Assembly: GCA_965662485.1 (NCBI GenBank)
Contig: CBFIIL010000003.1
Span: 1 to 64,000, forward strand
DNA from: UBA3537 sp965662485
Lineage (GTDB): Bacteria > Bacteroidota > Bacteroidia > Flavobacteriales > Flavobacteriaceae
Direction of reading: 5' to 3'
DNA length: 64,000 bases
Shown: in pieces, positions 43,965-52,432 of the stretch
Numbering within the stretch: position 1 is the stretch's first letter
Layout: each line of letters starts with the position of its first letter
Program-made: the position numbers and the translations under genes
The notes under the pieces: generated by a model
What the model saw: only the letters and a program-made list of their open reading frames with translations
The model's database searches: none
What the model was told of the DNA's origin: nothing

Positions 43965-44516
43965 TTGAGTCTACAAAAAGGGAAAATATTAATCGCTGAA
44001 CCCTCCATTATTGGAGATGTTTCTTTCAATAGATCTATTATTTTACTTGCAGATCACAGCACAGAAGGATCTATTGGTTTTATCCTAAACAAACCTTTAG
44101 ATTATAATCTTGGAGATCTAATTCCCGAAATTAATTCTACTTTCAAAGTGTATAATGGAGGACCTGTACAGCAAGATAATTTATATTTTATACACAAAGT
44201 TCCTGAGCTTATTCCTGGAAGTATTGAAATTTCCAAAGGGCTTTTTTGGAGTGGTGATTTTAAACATATTTCTAATTTAATTACTGAACAAAAAATTGAT
44301 GAAAATGATATTCAATTTTTTCTGGGCTACTCGGGATGGGATGCCAATCAACTAAATTCTGAATTAAATTCAAATACTTGGATACTTTCGGAAAACACCC
44401 ATCAAAGTGATATTATTCGTGCTGTAGACACTTCTTTTTGGAAAGAAAAGATGTTAGCCCTTGGAGGAGAATATAGTATTTGGTCCAATGCACCTGAGCA
44501 CCCATCGTACAATTAG
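43965..44516 (+). CDS. YqgE/AlgH family protein
   Basis: 183 residues matching DUF179: KGKILIAEPSIIGDVSFNRSIILL, GSIGFILNKPL, then GGPVQQDNLYFIH and FLGYSGWDANQL. It begins with TTG at 43965; the codon before that is ATT and the one before is a TAA stop, so no ATG start exists. Cytosolic, function unresolved despite the old AlgH (alginate regulation) name. It overlaps the convergent aminotransferase gene by 4 bp. Confidence 0.9.
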   Translation: MSLQKGKILIAEPSIIGDVSFNRSIILLADHSTEGSIGFILNKPLDYNLGDLIPEINSTFKVYNGGPVQQDNLYFIHKVPELIPGSIEISKGLFWSGDFKHISNLITEQKIDENDIQFFLGYSGWDANQLNSELNSNTWILSENTHQSDIIRAVDTSFWKEKMLALGGEYSIWSNAPEHPSYN

Positions 44517-45358
44517 CCCAACCTCAATTTTGTATTTAACATTCCCAAAAGTACTTTTGAAACTTCGGAAGTATAAGTTTTTTTGCGATACTTTGTCACT
44601 GGTACAATACCCTGAATGACATTAGTGATAAAAATTTCGTCAGCTTTTTGAAGTTCAAAAGGAGAAATTGAAGATTCATCGAGTACGTATTCTGATGATT
44701 TTGAGATAATTTCAATCAATTTTTCTCTAATAATTCCTTTTAAACAGCCATCTGTTAATGGGGCTGTTTTAATGGTATTTCCTTTAACCAAAAACACATT
44801 GCCATTAAGCGCTTCAATAACACTTTTGTTGTTGTTAAGCAATAAACAATTATTGTAGTTGTTTTCTTTAGCAAAAATACTACCAACAACATTCAAAACT
44901 TTATTATTTGTTTTTAATGTTGAAAGCAAATTAGGTGCTATGAGATAGTCTTTAAACAATTCTATTTCATAATAGCTGTCCTGAATTTTATAAATATCTG
45001 AGTCCAATTCAGAAACAGAAATTGTAAAAGAAACCGCATTGGTCTCTGGCGCATAATAGCCTTCACTATCTCGAAAAACCGTAAGTTTTGCTCTGTAGGA
45101 TACTGCATTGGATGACAGTGAATTTACTAAACTCATAATTTGTTCTTCCAAGAATTCGGGAGTAAAATTCATCGGGATTTCCATACGAAGAATACGCATA
45201 GAAGCCATTAAACGAAAATAATGTGATTCCCAAAATAAGGGTTTATTGTTATTGATTTTTAGGGTCTCAAAAACAGCATCACCATAAGCAAAGCCCCTAT
45301 TTAATGTAGATAGTTTTGCCTTTGAATCTTCAAAAATTATTCCGTTGACATTAATCAT
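44513..45358 (-). CDS. Class IV aminotransferase (PLP fold type IV; ADC lyase or BCAT-like)
   Basis: 281 residues of the PabC/IlvE/DAAT fold: NGIIFEDSKAKLSTLNRGFAYGD, a catalytic Lys in TLKTNNKVLNVVGS (about 147-160), and DGCLKGIIREK. The YGDAVFETLK segment and length resemble 4-amino-4-deoxychorismate lyase (PabC), which completes p-aminobenzoate synthesis. A branched-chain or D-amino acid transaminase role cannot be excluded. The PLP lysine placement is by alignment from memory, so subfamily is left open. Confidence 0.85.
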   Translation of the reverse strand: MINVNGIIFEDSKAKLSTLNRGFAYGDAVFETLKINNNKPLFWESHYFRLMASMRILRMEIPMNFTPEFLEEQIMSLVNSLSSNAVSYRAKLTVFRDSEGYYAPETNAVSFTISVSELDSDIYKIQDSYYEIELFKDYLIAPNLLSTLKTNNKVLNVVGSIFAKENNYNNCLLLNNNKSVIEALNGNVFLVKGNTIKTAPLTDGCLKGIIREKLIEIISKSSEYVLDESSISPFELQKADEIFITNVIQGIVPVTKYRKKTYTSEVSKVLLGMLNTKLRLG

Positions 45359-45411
45359 AAAAAAATCTAGAAAATTTGAAGCAAATATACGTCAAAATAA
45401 GATGAACGTTT

Positions 45412-45798
45412 CTAGCGCGAACCTAAAACTTGTTTTAAGCTAGAGATTTGATTTTCCCACAACATTTTGGCTTCATCTACTTCATCATCATCTGAAAAAT
45501 CGGTAACAATCAACGATACGTCTTTTGTTATGCCATCGACTTGAATTCGAAGTTCAAAATAACAACTATCATCATCAGCGTCTAGCCACTTAAACTTGAT
45601 GCGTTCTGTGCTTTTTTTAGTTATTAATTTTGCTTTTTCTTCAGAATCGTCCCAAATAAAAGTAAACAACTCTCCTCTTGAATTAACATTATCTGCAAAC
45701 CATTCGGAAAGCCCCGATGGTGTGGAAATATAATTATATAATAATTGTGGCGAAGCTTGTATGGGGAATTCTATTTCGAATTTTACTTTGGTACTCAT
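45412..45798 (-). CDS. START-like domain protein
   Basis: 128 residues with the AHSA1/START-like helix-grip fold (FEIEFPIQASPQLLYNYISTP; LSEWFADNV; FTFIWDDSEEKAKL; the C-terminal helix MLWENQISSLKQVLG). Acidic patches (DADDDS, DFSDDDEVDE) are notable. It matches a flavobacterial START-like family without known function and lies 54 bp upstream of the aminotransferase gene on the same strand. Confidence 0.85.
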   Translation of the reverse strand: MSTKVKFEIEFPIQASPQLLYNYISTPSGLSEWFADNVNSRGELFTFIWDDSEEKAKLITKKSTERIKFKWLDADDDSCYFELRIQVDGITKDVSLIVTDFSDDDEVDEAKMLWENQISSLKQVLGSR

Positions 45799-45880
45799 GG
45801 TTGTTGTTAATTAGATTTTCAATATATACATTAATTTATAACTATTGAAAGAAAAAAAATATTTTTTACAAAGCATTTTA

Positions 45881-45912
45881 TTTGAAAGGCAATCATTTTG
45901 TTTCTATATTTG
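45881..45912 (+). promoter_or_regulatory. Promoter of tRNA-Met
   Basis: TTTG at 45881-45884 and TATATTTG at 45905-45912 with 20 bp between, a textbook -33/-7 pair for Bacteroidota. It serves tRNA-Met, which begins 15 bp downstream. Confidence 0.72.
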
Positions 45913-45926
45913 CACCCACAATTTAT

Positions 45927-46000
45927 GGCGTGGTAGCTCAGTTGGTTAGAGCGTCGGATTCATAACCCGGAGGTCGGGAGTTCAAATCTCCCCCACGCTA
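45927..46000 (+). tRNA. tRNA-Met (anticodon CAT)
   Basis: 74-nt cloverleaf. Acceptor GGCGTGG pairs with CCACGCT (first pair G-U), the D arm is GCTC...GAGC, the anticodon loop is TTCATAA with CAT, and the T arm is GGGAG-TTCAAAT-CTCCC; discriminator A, CCA not encoded. It lacks the 1-72 mismatch and three G-C pairs of the initiator, so it is elongator Met. A lysidine-modified Ile tRNA with the same anticodon is the other possibility. Pair 31-39 is an A-C mismatch. Confidence 0.94.
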
Positions 46001-46004
46001 CATT

Positions 46005-46027
46005 AAACCCTTGATTTTCAAGGGTTT
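46005..46027. terminator. Terminator after tRNA-Met, shared with hisS
   Basis: AAACCCTTGA pairs with TCAAGGGTTT over a TTT loop, then TTTTT. The stem is perfect at 10 bp. On the minus strand the A-run 3' end is weaker, but the hairpin sits only 7 bp past the hisS stop and may serve both. Confidence 0.8.
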
Positions 46028-46033
46028 TTTTTA

Positions 46034-47404
46034 TCATATGACTCTAGACTGTAACGTTAGTAAATCAACTGTTTCTTGAGCACCGGTTGTCATATTTTTT
46101 AAGGTGAAGTTATTGTTAGATAACTCCTCCTCACCTACTAAAACCACATATGGAATGTTGCGCTTATTGGCATATGTAATTTGCTTTTTTAGTTTTGTAG
46201 CGTCAGGATAAAGTTCTGCAGTAATTCCATTGGCTCGTAAAGTTTGAATAGCTTTATAACAATAAAGACTTTCATTTGTACCAAAATTTGTAAAAAGCAC
46301 TGCTGTTGTTTGTTGATTATTGTCGGGGAAAAGATCTAGTTCCTCCATTACGAGTGCAATTCTATCGAGCCCAAAACTGATTCCTACACCACTAATTCCT
46401 TTTAAACCAAAAATACTTGTAAGGTCATCATAGCGACCTCCTCCTCCGATAGAACCCATGGCTATACCGTCTGGGGCAGAAACTTCAAAAATAGCACCTG
46501 TATAATAATTCAATCCTCGTGCTAAGGTTAGATTTAGTTTTAGAGTTGCCGTTTTAAGTCCTAAATCATTGATTGTATTTGAAATAAATTCCAATTCGTT
46601 AATTCCAGCACTCCCCACTTCTGATGCTCCCAACAAAAGTTTAAGCGACTTCAATTGACTGTCAAAATCACCACTCAAACTAAATAAGGGTTCTAGGATT
46701 TTAATGCCTTCAGAAGATATTCCTTTTTGTAGCATCTCATCTTTGACCTTTTCTGCACCTATTTTATCGAGTTTATCAAGTGCAATTGTAAAATCAATGA
46801 GTTTGTCTTGAGCTCCAATTCGTTCTGCTATAGCAGATAAAATTTTTCTATTGTTAATATTGATAGTAACGCCTTCAAGTTTTAAGTCTGAAAAAATAGC
46901 ATCATAAAGCTGAATAAATTCAACTTCTTGCCACAAGGAATTTGAACCAACAACATCTGCATCACATTGATAAAATTCTTGAAAACGTCCCTTTTGGGGA
47001 CGATCGGCACGCCAAACAGGTTGTATTTGGTAGCGTTTGAATGGAAGCGTGATGTCATTTTGATATTGAACAACATAGCGGGCAAACGGTACAGTGAGGT
47101 CATAACGCAACGCCTTTTCTGAAAGTGAATTGGAAAAACGGGATAAATGGCCTTCTTTAAGAGCGCTTAAATCTGCTTTTTTAACCTTGTCACCGGAGTT
47201 TAATATTTTAAAAATAAGGCGATCACCTTCTTCTCCATATTTACCCAAAAGTGTTTCAGATAACTCAAAACTAGGAGTTTCAATAGGCTCAAAACCAAAG
47301 GCCTTAAAATTTGACTTTATGGTATTGAAGATGAATTCACGATTGGCAATTTGCAGCGAATTAAAATCTCTAGTTCCTTTTGCTATTCTTGGTTTTGTTG
47401 CCAT
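46034..47404 (-). CDS. hisS: Histidyl-tRNA synthetase HisS
   Basis: 456-residue class II synthetase. Motif 1 lies in the first 80 residues (AKGTRDFNSLQ; GFEPIETPSFE), motif 2 in YQIQPVWRADRPQKGRFQEFYQCD (read in parts), the histidine loop in LARGLNYYTGAIFEV, and motif 3 in GISFGLDRI. The anticodon-binding domain is at about 355-456. Standard length. It is 22 bp downstream of the DUF6495 gene in transcription order plus a short gap. Confidence 0.96.
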   Translation of the reverse strand: MATKPRIAKGTRDFNSLQIANREFIFNTIKSNFKAFGFEPIETPSFELSETLLGKYGEEGDRLIFKILNSGDKVKKADLSALKEGHLSRFSNSLSEKALRYDLTVPFARYVVQYQNDITLPFKRYQIQPVWRADRPQKGRFQEFYQCDADVVGSNSLWQEVEFIQLYDAIFSDLKLEGVTININNRKILSAIAERIGAQDKLIDFTIALDKLDKIGAEKVKDEMLQKGISSEGIKILEPLFSLSGDFDSQLKSLKLLLGASEVGSAGINELEFISNTINDLGLKTATLKLNLTLARGLNYYTGAIFEVSAPDGIAMGSIGGGGRYDDLTSIFGLKGISGVGISFGLDRIALVMEELDLFPDNNQQTTAVLFTNFGTNESLYCYKAIQTLRANGITAELYPDATKLKKQITYANKRNIPYVVLVGEEELSNNNFTLKNMTTGAQETVDLLTLQSRVI

Positions 47405-47443
47405 AAGTTCTTATTAATAACAAATATCTTATTTTTTGCAACG

Positions 47444-47914
47444 CTATCCAATGAGTTGTTCAAAATACTTAAACAATTCTCCTTTGGTGATGCTTGCCCC
47501 TTTTTCAATCAATTCAAAAATATTAAGATTTTTCTCGCCTACAACTTCTTTTTCTGCATCAAATAGCTCCACCTTATCAGACATTATGTTTTCTCTAAGC
47601 CAAGAAAACCCTTCTCTTGTTGTTAAGTCAATAGAATGTGAATTTATTTTTAGGCCTAATAATGCAATTGTTTTTTCTTTAATTTTAAACAAATACATGT
47701 GTTGAGGCGCTATATTTTCCAAAAATTCTACTTTTCCTAAAACACCATCCCAAACCAAATCACTAAAAATATCCATTTCCTCTTCGGCTACTTTTGGTTG
47801 ATTTGTCTTAATTTTAGTCCACTCTTCTCCAGTAATAGATTGTGTGGCTAAAAAATTGATAAATTCTTGGTGTAATTCTTCAAATTGTTCTTTGGTTAAT
47901 CTTCTGTATTTCAT
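47444..47914 (-). CDS. DUF6495 family protein
   Basis: 156 residues beginning MKYRRLTKEQFEELHQEF, with FINFLATQSITGEEW and EEEMDIFSDLVWDGVL, recalled as the DUF6495 family of Bacteroidota; the C-terminus FELIEKGASITKGELFKYF looks helical. Soluble, function unknown. The terminator just upstream separates it from the ribosomal-protein operon, so it likely forms a unit with hisS. Confidence 0.78.
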   Translation of the reverse strand: MKYRRLTKEQFEELHQEFINFLATQSITGEEWTKIKTNQPKVAEEEMDIFSDLVWDGVLGKVEFLENIAPQHMYLFKIKEKTIALLGLKINSHSIDLTTREGFSWLRENIMSDKVELFDAEKEVVGEKNLNIFELIEKGASITKGELFKYFEQLIG

Positions 47915-47930
47915 CTCAAAATATTAACAA

Positions 47931-47957
47931 AAAAGGTCTGTTGAAAACAGACCTTTT
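47931..47957 (-). terminator. Terminator of the rpsF-rpsR-rplI operon
   Basis: AAAAGGTCTGTT and AACAGACCTTTT form a perfect 12-bp stem with a 3-nt loop, 22 bp past the rplI stop codon. Confidence 0.87.
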
Positions 47958-47979
47958 GAAAATCAAACATATTCTTTAT

Positions 47980-48432
47980 TTACGCCTTTGCAGGGACAAT
48001 TTCAAAAGGAAGTTCGACATGAACATCTCGATGTAAACGTACATTAGCGGTATATTTACCTAAACGCTTTACGTTGCCTCCTGTTACATAAATGAATTTC
48101 TTATCTACAGCATGTCCAGCACTTTCAAGAGCTTTAGAAACATTGATATTGTTCACAGAGCCAAACAACTTGTCTCCAGAACCAACTTTTGCAGCAATTT
48201 TTACCTCCAAAGCTTTTATCGCCTCAGCAACTTTTTGTGCATCTTCAATGATTTTCTTTTCTTTAAAAGCACGTTGCTTTAAGTTTTCAGCAAGCACTTT
48301 TTTTGCAGATGTGGTAGCAAGAATCGCCTTGCCACCAGGAATTAAAAAATTTCTACCATAACCATTTTTAACTGTTACAATATCGTCTTTAAAACCTAGT
48401 CCTTCTACGTCTTGTTTTAATATTAGTTCCAT
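47980..48432 (-). CDS. rplI: 50S ribosomal protein L9
   Basis: 150 residues. The N-terminal domain MELILKQDVEGLGFKDDIVTVKNGYGRNFLIP is the L9 signature (given in overlapping parts), joined by a long helix (about 40-75) to the C-terminal RNA-binding domain. It stabilises the L1 stalk region and reading-frame maintenance. Third gene of the S6-S18-L9 operon, 13 bp after rpsR. Confidence 0.97.
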   Translation of the reverse strand: MELILKQDVEGLGFKDDIVTVKNGYGRNFLIPGGKAILATTSAKKVLAENLKQRAFKEKKIIEDAQKVAEAIKALEVKIAAKVGSGDKLFGSVNNINVSKALESAGHAVDKKFIYVTGGNVKRLGKYTANVRLHRDVHVELPFEIVPAKA

Positions 48433-48445
48433 AGTTATGATAATT

Positions 48446-48739
48446 TTATTTTAATAAATCTGCAACATATGGCATTAAAGCTAAGTGTCTAGCTCTTTTT
48501 ACTGCAGTTGCAACTTTACGTTGGTATTTTAAAGATGTTCCTGTAAGTCGTCTTGGTAAAAGCTTACCTTGTTCATTGACGAACTTCAATAAAAAATCGG
48601 GATCTTTGTAATCAATATACTTAATTCCAGATTTCTTAAAACGACAATACTTCTTAGTTTTATTTGTATCAATATTGAGAGGAGTCAAATATCTAATTTC
48701 ACCACCCTTTTTGCCTTTTGCTTGTTGTTCTATTGACAT
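48446..48739 (-). CDS. rpsR: 30S ribosomal protein S18
   Basis: 97 residues with an N-terminal basic extension (QQAKGKKGGEIRYLTPLNID), then CRFKKSGIKYIDYKDPDFL and the conserved RRLTGTSLKYQRKVATAVKRAR (in parts). Pairs with S6 on the small-subunit platform. It follows rpsF by 2 bp. Confidence 0.97.
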   Translation of the reverse strand: MSIEQQAKGKKGGEIRYLTPLNIDTNKTKKYCRFKKSGIKYIDYKDPDFLLKFVNEQGKLLPRRLTGTSLKYQRKVATAVKRARHLALMPYVADLLK

Positions 48740-48741
48740 AA

Positions 48742-49080
48742 TTACGCTTTTTCTTTTAGTTTAACTCTTCTTCGTTCTGCCCATGAAATGGCATGCTTGT
48801 CAAGTTTTACAGTAAGGTAACGCATAAAACGCTCGTCACGTCTAAACTCAACTTCAAGTGAGCTTATAGCTTCACCTGGTGCAGTAAATTCAAATAAGTG
48901 GTAAAATCCACTTTTTTTGTTTTGGATTGGGTAGGCCAATTTTTTTAGCCCCCAATCTTCTTTTGATACCATCTTAGCTCCTTTAGAAACGAGAAAATCT
49001 TCGTATTTCTTTACTGTTTCCTTTATCTGATCTTCAGATAAAACGGGATTTAAGATGAAAACAGTTTCGTAATGATTCAT
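48742..49080 (-). CDS. rpsF: 30S ribosomal protein S6
   Basis: 112 residues with the S6 ferredoxin-like fold: NHYETVFILNPVLSE, WGLKKLAYPIQNKKSGFYHLFEF, and DERFMRYLTVKLDKHA. Binds S18 in the platform. First gene of the operon. The leader is only about 20 nt, too short for the S6:S18-binding leader RNA known from other phyla. Confidence 0.97.
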   Translation of the reverse strand: MNHYETVFILNPVLSEDQIKETVKKYEDFLVSKGAKMVSKEDWGLKKLAYPIQNKKSGFYHLFEFTAPGEAISSLEVEFRRDERFMRYLTVKLDKHAISWAERRRVKLKEKA

Positions 49081-49101
49081 ATATATAATTTTAAAATGGA
49101 T

Positions 49102-49133
49102 GCAAAAATAACTATTTTATATGGCTTAAACAA
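49102..49133 (-). promoter_or_regulatory. Promoter of the rpsF operon
   Basis: On the minus strand TTG (49133-49131), a 20-bp spacer, then TATTTTTGC (49110-49102), about 22 bp before the rpsF ATG. It has the same -33/-7 geometry as the tRNA-Met promoter. Confidence 0.72.
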
Positions 49134-49251
49134 CAATACATCACACCTTTTTTTTATTTTAATTTACTCCTTTTAACGATGATTATTGGATTTTATCGAA
49201 ATTATATTTAAATTTGGTGATAAATTTTATCATGCCAAAACCAATTTTACT

Positions 49252-49962
49252 ATGAAAATTAATTGTATTGTTATAGACCCACACACGATTCAAAGAATTA
49301 ATACGATTTCCAAAATTAACAAAAACGATGAATTACGTTTTGTAAATGAATTTAGTTCATGTTCTGAAGCTCTGGAGTATATTGAAAAAAATAATACGGA
49401 TTTAATTTTTCTTGAAGTCGATACTCCAAACATAAATGGTTTTGAATTTTTAGATTTGATTAAAACCAATGGTGAAAAAATGCCAAAAGTGATTATCACT
49501 ACTAAAAATACCGAACACGCGTTTAAGTCATACAGATACAGTGTTGTGGATTTTTTAGCAAAACCACTAAATGATTCTTTATTTCATGGTGCCGTTGAAA
49601 AAGTTTTAAAGCTGACAACTCAAAAAAGCACAACCAATGATTCAGATACACAACATATTTTTATCAAGAGTAACCTAAAAAAACGAAAAGTCTATACCAA
49701 AGACATCAAATGGATTGAAGCTCTTGGAGACTATGTAAAGCTTATCACCGATAATGGCAGTTTTGTTATATTATCTACAATGAAAGCTTTTGAAAATGAA
49801 TTGCCATCAAATAAATTTTTAAGAATTCATAAATCCTATATTATAAATCTTAAAAAAGTGGAACGCTACAACAGCAAGTTTGTAGAAATTGATAACTCAC
49901 AAATTCCACTAAGTAGAAACAAAAAGACCACGCTTACCGAAGCTCTAGAAATAACATCTTAG
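49252..49962 (+). CDS. LytTR response regulator with degenerate receiver domain
   Basis: 236 residues from ATG 49252 (MKINCIVIDP); the open frame back to a TTG at 49186 has no receiver-like sequence and is not used. Receiver domain about 1-115: the normal acidic pair is reduced to D9-P10, and the phospho-acceptor Asp is Glu55 (LIFLEVDTPNINGFEF), while Thr83/84 and K104 (FLAKPLN) remain. The LytTR DNA-binding domain is at about 130-232 (IFIKSNLKKRKVYTKDIKWIEALGDYVKL in parts). No histidine kinase gene is nearby. The change predicts phosphorylation-independent behaviour. Confidence 0.88.
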   Translation: MKINCIVIDPHTIQRINTISKINKNDELRFVNEFSSCSEALEYIEKNNTDLIFLEVDTPNINGFEFLDLIKTNGEKMPKVIITTKNTEHAFKSYRYSVVDFLAKPLNDSLFHGAVEKVLKLTTQKSTTNDSDTQHIFIKSNLKKRKVYTKDIKWIEALGDYVKLITDNGSFVILSTMKAFENELPSNKFLRIHKSYIINLKKVERYNSKFVEIDNSQIPLSRNKKTTLTEALEITS

Positions 49963-49963
49963 T

Positions 49964-52432
49964 TTAGTAATTATCGACATTAATTACCAATCGAATTGGA
50001 CGAAACAATTTTGTACTCAAGAAACTGTTTTTTACCCGATGAATTATCGTTTTTGTTTTTTGTAAAGATTGCTCATCAGGAATTTTAATTAGTATGTTCT
50101 TATGATACAAGTTTCTTATCCTTGAAACTGGCGGAAATTCTGGCCCTAAAACATTTGAACCAAAAAATTGAGACAGTGATTTAGCCAACCAAGCTGCACC
50201 TTCATTTACTCTGTTGTAATCTTTGTGTTTTAATGTGATTTTTATAATTCTATAATAAGGAGGGTATTTATAAATTCTACGCTGATAGGTTTGTTCGTTA
50301 AACATTTTAACATAATCATTCATTGAAACCTGTTGTAAAATATTGTGATGCGGATTGTAGGATTGAATAATCACTTTACCTCTTATTTTTGTACGTCCCG
50401 CCCTACCCGATACTTGCTGCAAGAGTTGAAAACAGCGTTCATGAGCTCTAAAATCGGGGAAGTTTATAAGCTGGTCGGTATTGAGCACTCCTACTAACTT
50501 TATGTCTCTAAAATCTAGACCTTTTGTAAGCATTTGAGTACCAACTAAAATATCTATTTCCTTTTGTTCAAACTTTTGAATAATTCGCTCATAGCTGTAC
50601 TTTCCACGTGTGGTATCCAAATCCATACGAGCAACTTTTGCTTCTGGAAAAAGAGTCATGGTTTCTTCTTGAATTTGTTCTGTTCCAAACCCTTTAGTAT
50701 CTAAATCTACCCCACCACATGCACCGCATTGCTTTTGAGAAACAATACTATAGCTACAATAATGACAGCGCAATTGATTTGAATACTGATGATACGTTAA
50801 ACTCACATCACAATTTGGGCACTCCGGACTATGACCACATGTATTACAAGATAGAATTGGCGCATACCCGCGCCTGTTTTGAAATAATATAATTTGATGA
50901 TTATTGTCCAATGCCTCTTTCATTTCAGAAATAAGACGATCGCTAAAATGTCCAGTCATTCGCTTTCGTTTGTATTTATCTTTTAAATCCACCAATTCTA
51001 TTTCTGGAAGAATAACATCGTTGTAACGTTTTGTCAAAGAAACATAACCGTACTTTTGCTGTATAGTAGCATTAAAATAACTTTCAATACTTGGTGTTGC
51101 AGATCCTAAAATTGTTTTTGCTTTGTGTAGACCTGCCAAAACAATAGCAGTATCCCTAGCATGATAACGTGGGGCGGGATCAAATTGTTTGTATGAGGGC
51201 TCATGTTCCTCATCTATTATAACTAAACCAAGATTTGAAAAGGGTAAGAATAATGACGACCGCGCTCCTATCACAACCCTAGAACGTTCAGAATTTTGCA
51301 ACACTCGATTCCAAATTTCTACTCGTTCATTTGGATTGAAGCGCGAATGATAAACTTCTATTTGATCTCCAAAAAAATGCTTTAACCTTAAAACCAATTG
51401 AGAAGTTAGTGCAATCTCTGGAACCAAGAACAAGGCTTGTTGATGATTTTCTAGCGCTTCTTCTATCAATTTTACATAAATTTCAGTCTTTCCAGAAGAG
51501 GTTACACCATGAAAAAGGCACACGTCTTTATCGAGAAGTACAGTTTTTATATTCGATAGAGCATCATTTTGAGCAGCACTAAGAATTACTGTTTTTTTGT
51601 GAGCCAATTCATCAAATTTTAATCGGTCTATTTCAATAAAATGCTCTTCAAAAACACCTTTATCAATCAATGTTTTTATTTGAGCAGAAGAACCACCACT
51701 AGTTTTTTTGATTTCAGCTACAGCAACTTTTTCTGAATCTTTTGATAATGAAAAATAGGCAAGAACAATTTGCTTTTGCTTTTTGGAACGTTGAAGTTGC
51801 TCCAAAAGAGCTTCCAAATTATGTTGTTTTGAATAATTGGTATGAAGAGTTACACAACGTAGTAGTTTTGGCTTGTACTTCTGAACAAGTTCTTGACTTG
51901 TAGTAATCAGATGGGCATCTAGCAAAGGTTTTAAAACTTTAAATGTATTTTTATTGTGCAATATTGAGTGTACTTCATCTACAGTTAATCGAGGTTCTTG
52001 TTGTAGGGCTTCAATGACAATAAATTGATCATCTGTTAGTGTGTTTTCATCGAATGAAACTTCTGGATGCAAAGCTATTATAGACTCACTCTGAAGTAAC
52101 AATGCATTGGGTAAAGCCGCTGATAAAACATCGCCAATAGCACACATATAATATTGAGCAATCCAAGACCAGTGGCGTAATTGGACTTCGTGTATAATGG
52201 GTGTTTCGTCTATGATGCTATGAATGGATTTTACATCGTATGCGGTTGGTGCAGTATTATGAAGTTTAAATACCAAAGCGGTATATATTTTGCGTTTACC
52301 AAATGGAACAGCAACGCGCATACCAGGTTTGATAAATTCAAATTCTGCTTCTGTAACTGCATATGAAAAATTACGCTCCAAAGGAAGTGGTAATATGACA
52401 TCTATAAAATAGGAATGATTAATCAGTTGCAT
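49964..52432 (-). CDS. priA: Primosomal protein N' (PriA helicase)
   Basis: 822 residues. N-terminal 3'-DNA-binding domain (about 1-110), winged helix, SF2 helicase core with GVTSSGKTEIYVK (about 311-323) and DEEHEPSYKQ, and two zinc-binding modules with eight cysteines (CNTCGHSPECPNC; CHYC; CGAC). It reloads DnaB at stalled forks. It overlaps the downstream-encoded YihY gene's frame by 10 bp at 52423-52432 (that gene lies upstream in transcription), so the two are coupled. Confidence 0.96.
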   Translation of the reverse strand: MQLINHSYFIDVILPLPLERNFSYAVTEAEFEFIKPGMRVAVPFGKRKIYTALVFKLHNTAPTAYDVKSIHSIIDETPIIHEVQLRHWSWIAQYYMCAIGDVLSAALPNALLLQSESIIALHPEVSFDENTLTDDQFIVIEALQQEPRLTVDEVHSILHNKNTFKVLKPLLDAHLITTSQELVQKYKPKLLRCVTLHTNYSKQHNLEALLEQLQRSKKQKQIVLAYFSLSKDSEKVAVAEIKKTSGGSSAQIKTLIDKGVFEEHFIEIDRLKFDELAHKKTVILSAAQNDALSNIKTVLLDKDVCLFHGVTSSGKTEIYVKLIEEALENHQQALFLVPEIALTSQLVLRLKHFFGDQIEVYHSRFNPNERVEIWNRVLQNSERSRVVIGARSSLFLPFSNLGLVIIDEEHEPSYKQFDPAPRYHARDTAIVLAGLHKAKTILGSATPSIESYFNATIQQKYGYVSLTKRYNDVILPEIELVDLKDKYKRKRMTGHFSDRLISEMKEALDNNHQIILFQNRRGYAPILSCNTCGHSPECPNCDVSLTYHQYSNQLRCHYCSYSIVSQKQCGACGGVDLDTKGFGTEQIQEETMTLFPEAKVARMDLDTTRGKYSYERIIQKFEQKEIDILVGTQMLTKGLDFRDIKLVGVLNTDQLINFPDFRAHERCFQLLQQVSGRAGRTKIRGKVIIQSYNPHHNILQQVSMNDYVKMFNEQTYQRRIYKYPPYYRIIKITLKHKDYNRVNEGAAWLAKSLSQFFGSNVLGPEFPPVSRIRNLYHKNILIKIPDEQSLQKTKTIIHRVKNSFLSTKLFRPIRLVINVDNY

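Noticed and set aside
48742..49133. S6:S18-binding leader RNA before rpsF
   Set aside because: The predicted leader is only about 20 nt, which leaves no room for the known motif.
49186..49251. 22-codon extension of the LytTR regulator from a TTG
   Set aside because: The receiver fold starts at MKINCIVID (49252); the extension does not resemble receiver sequence.
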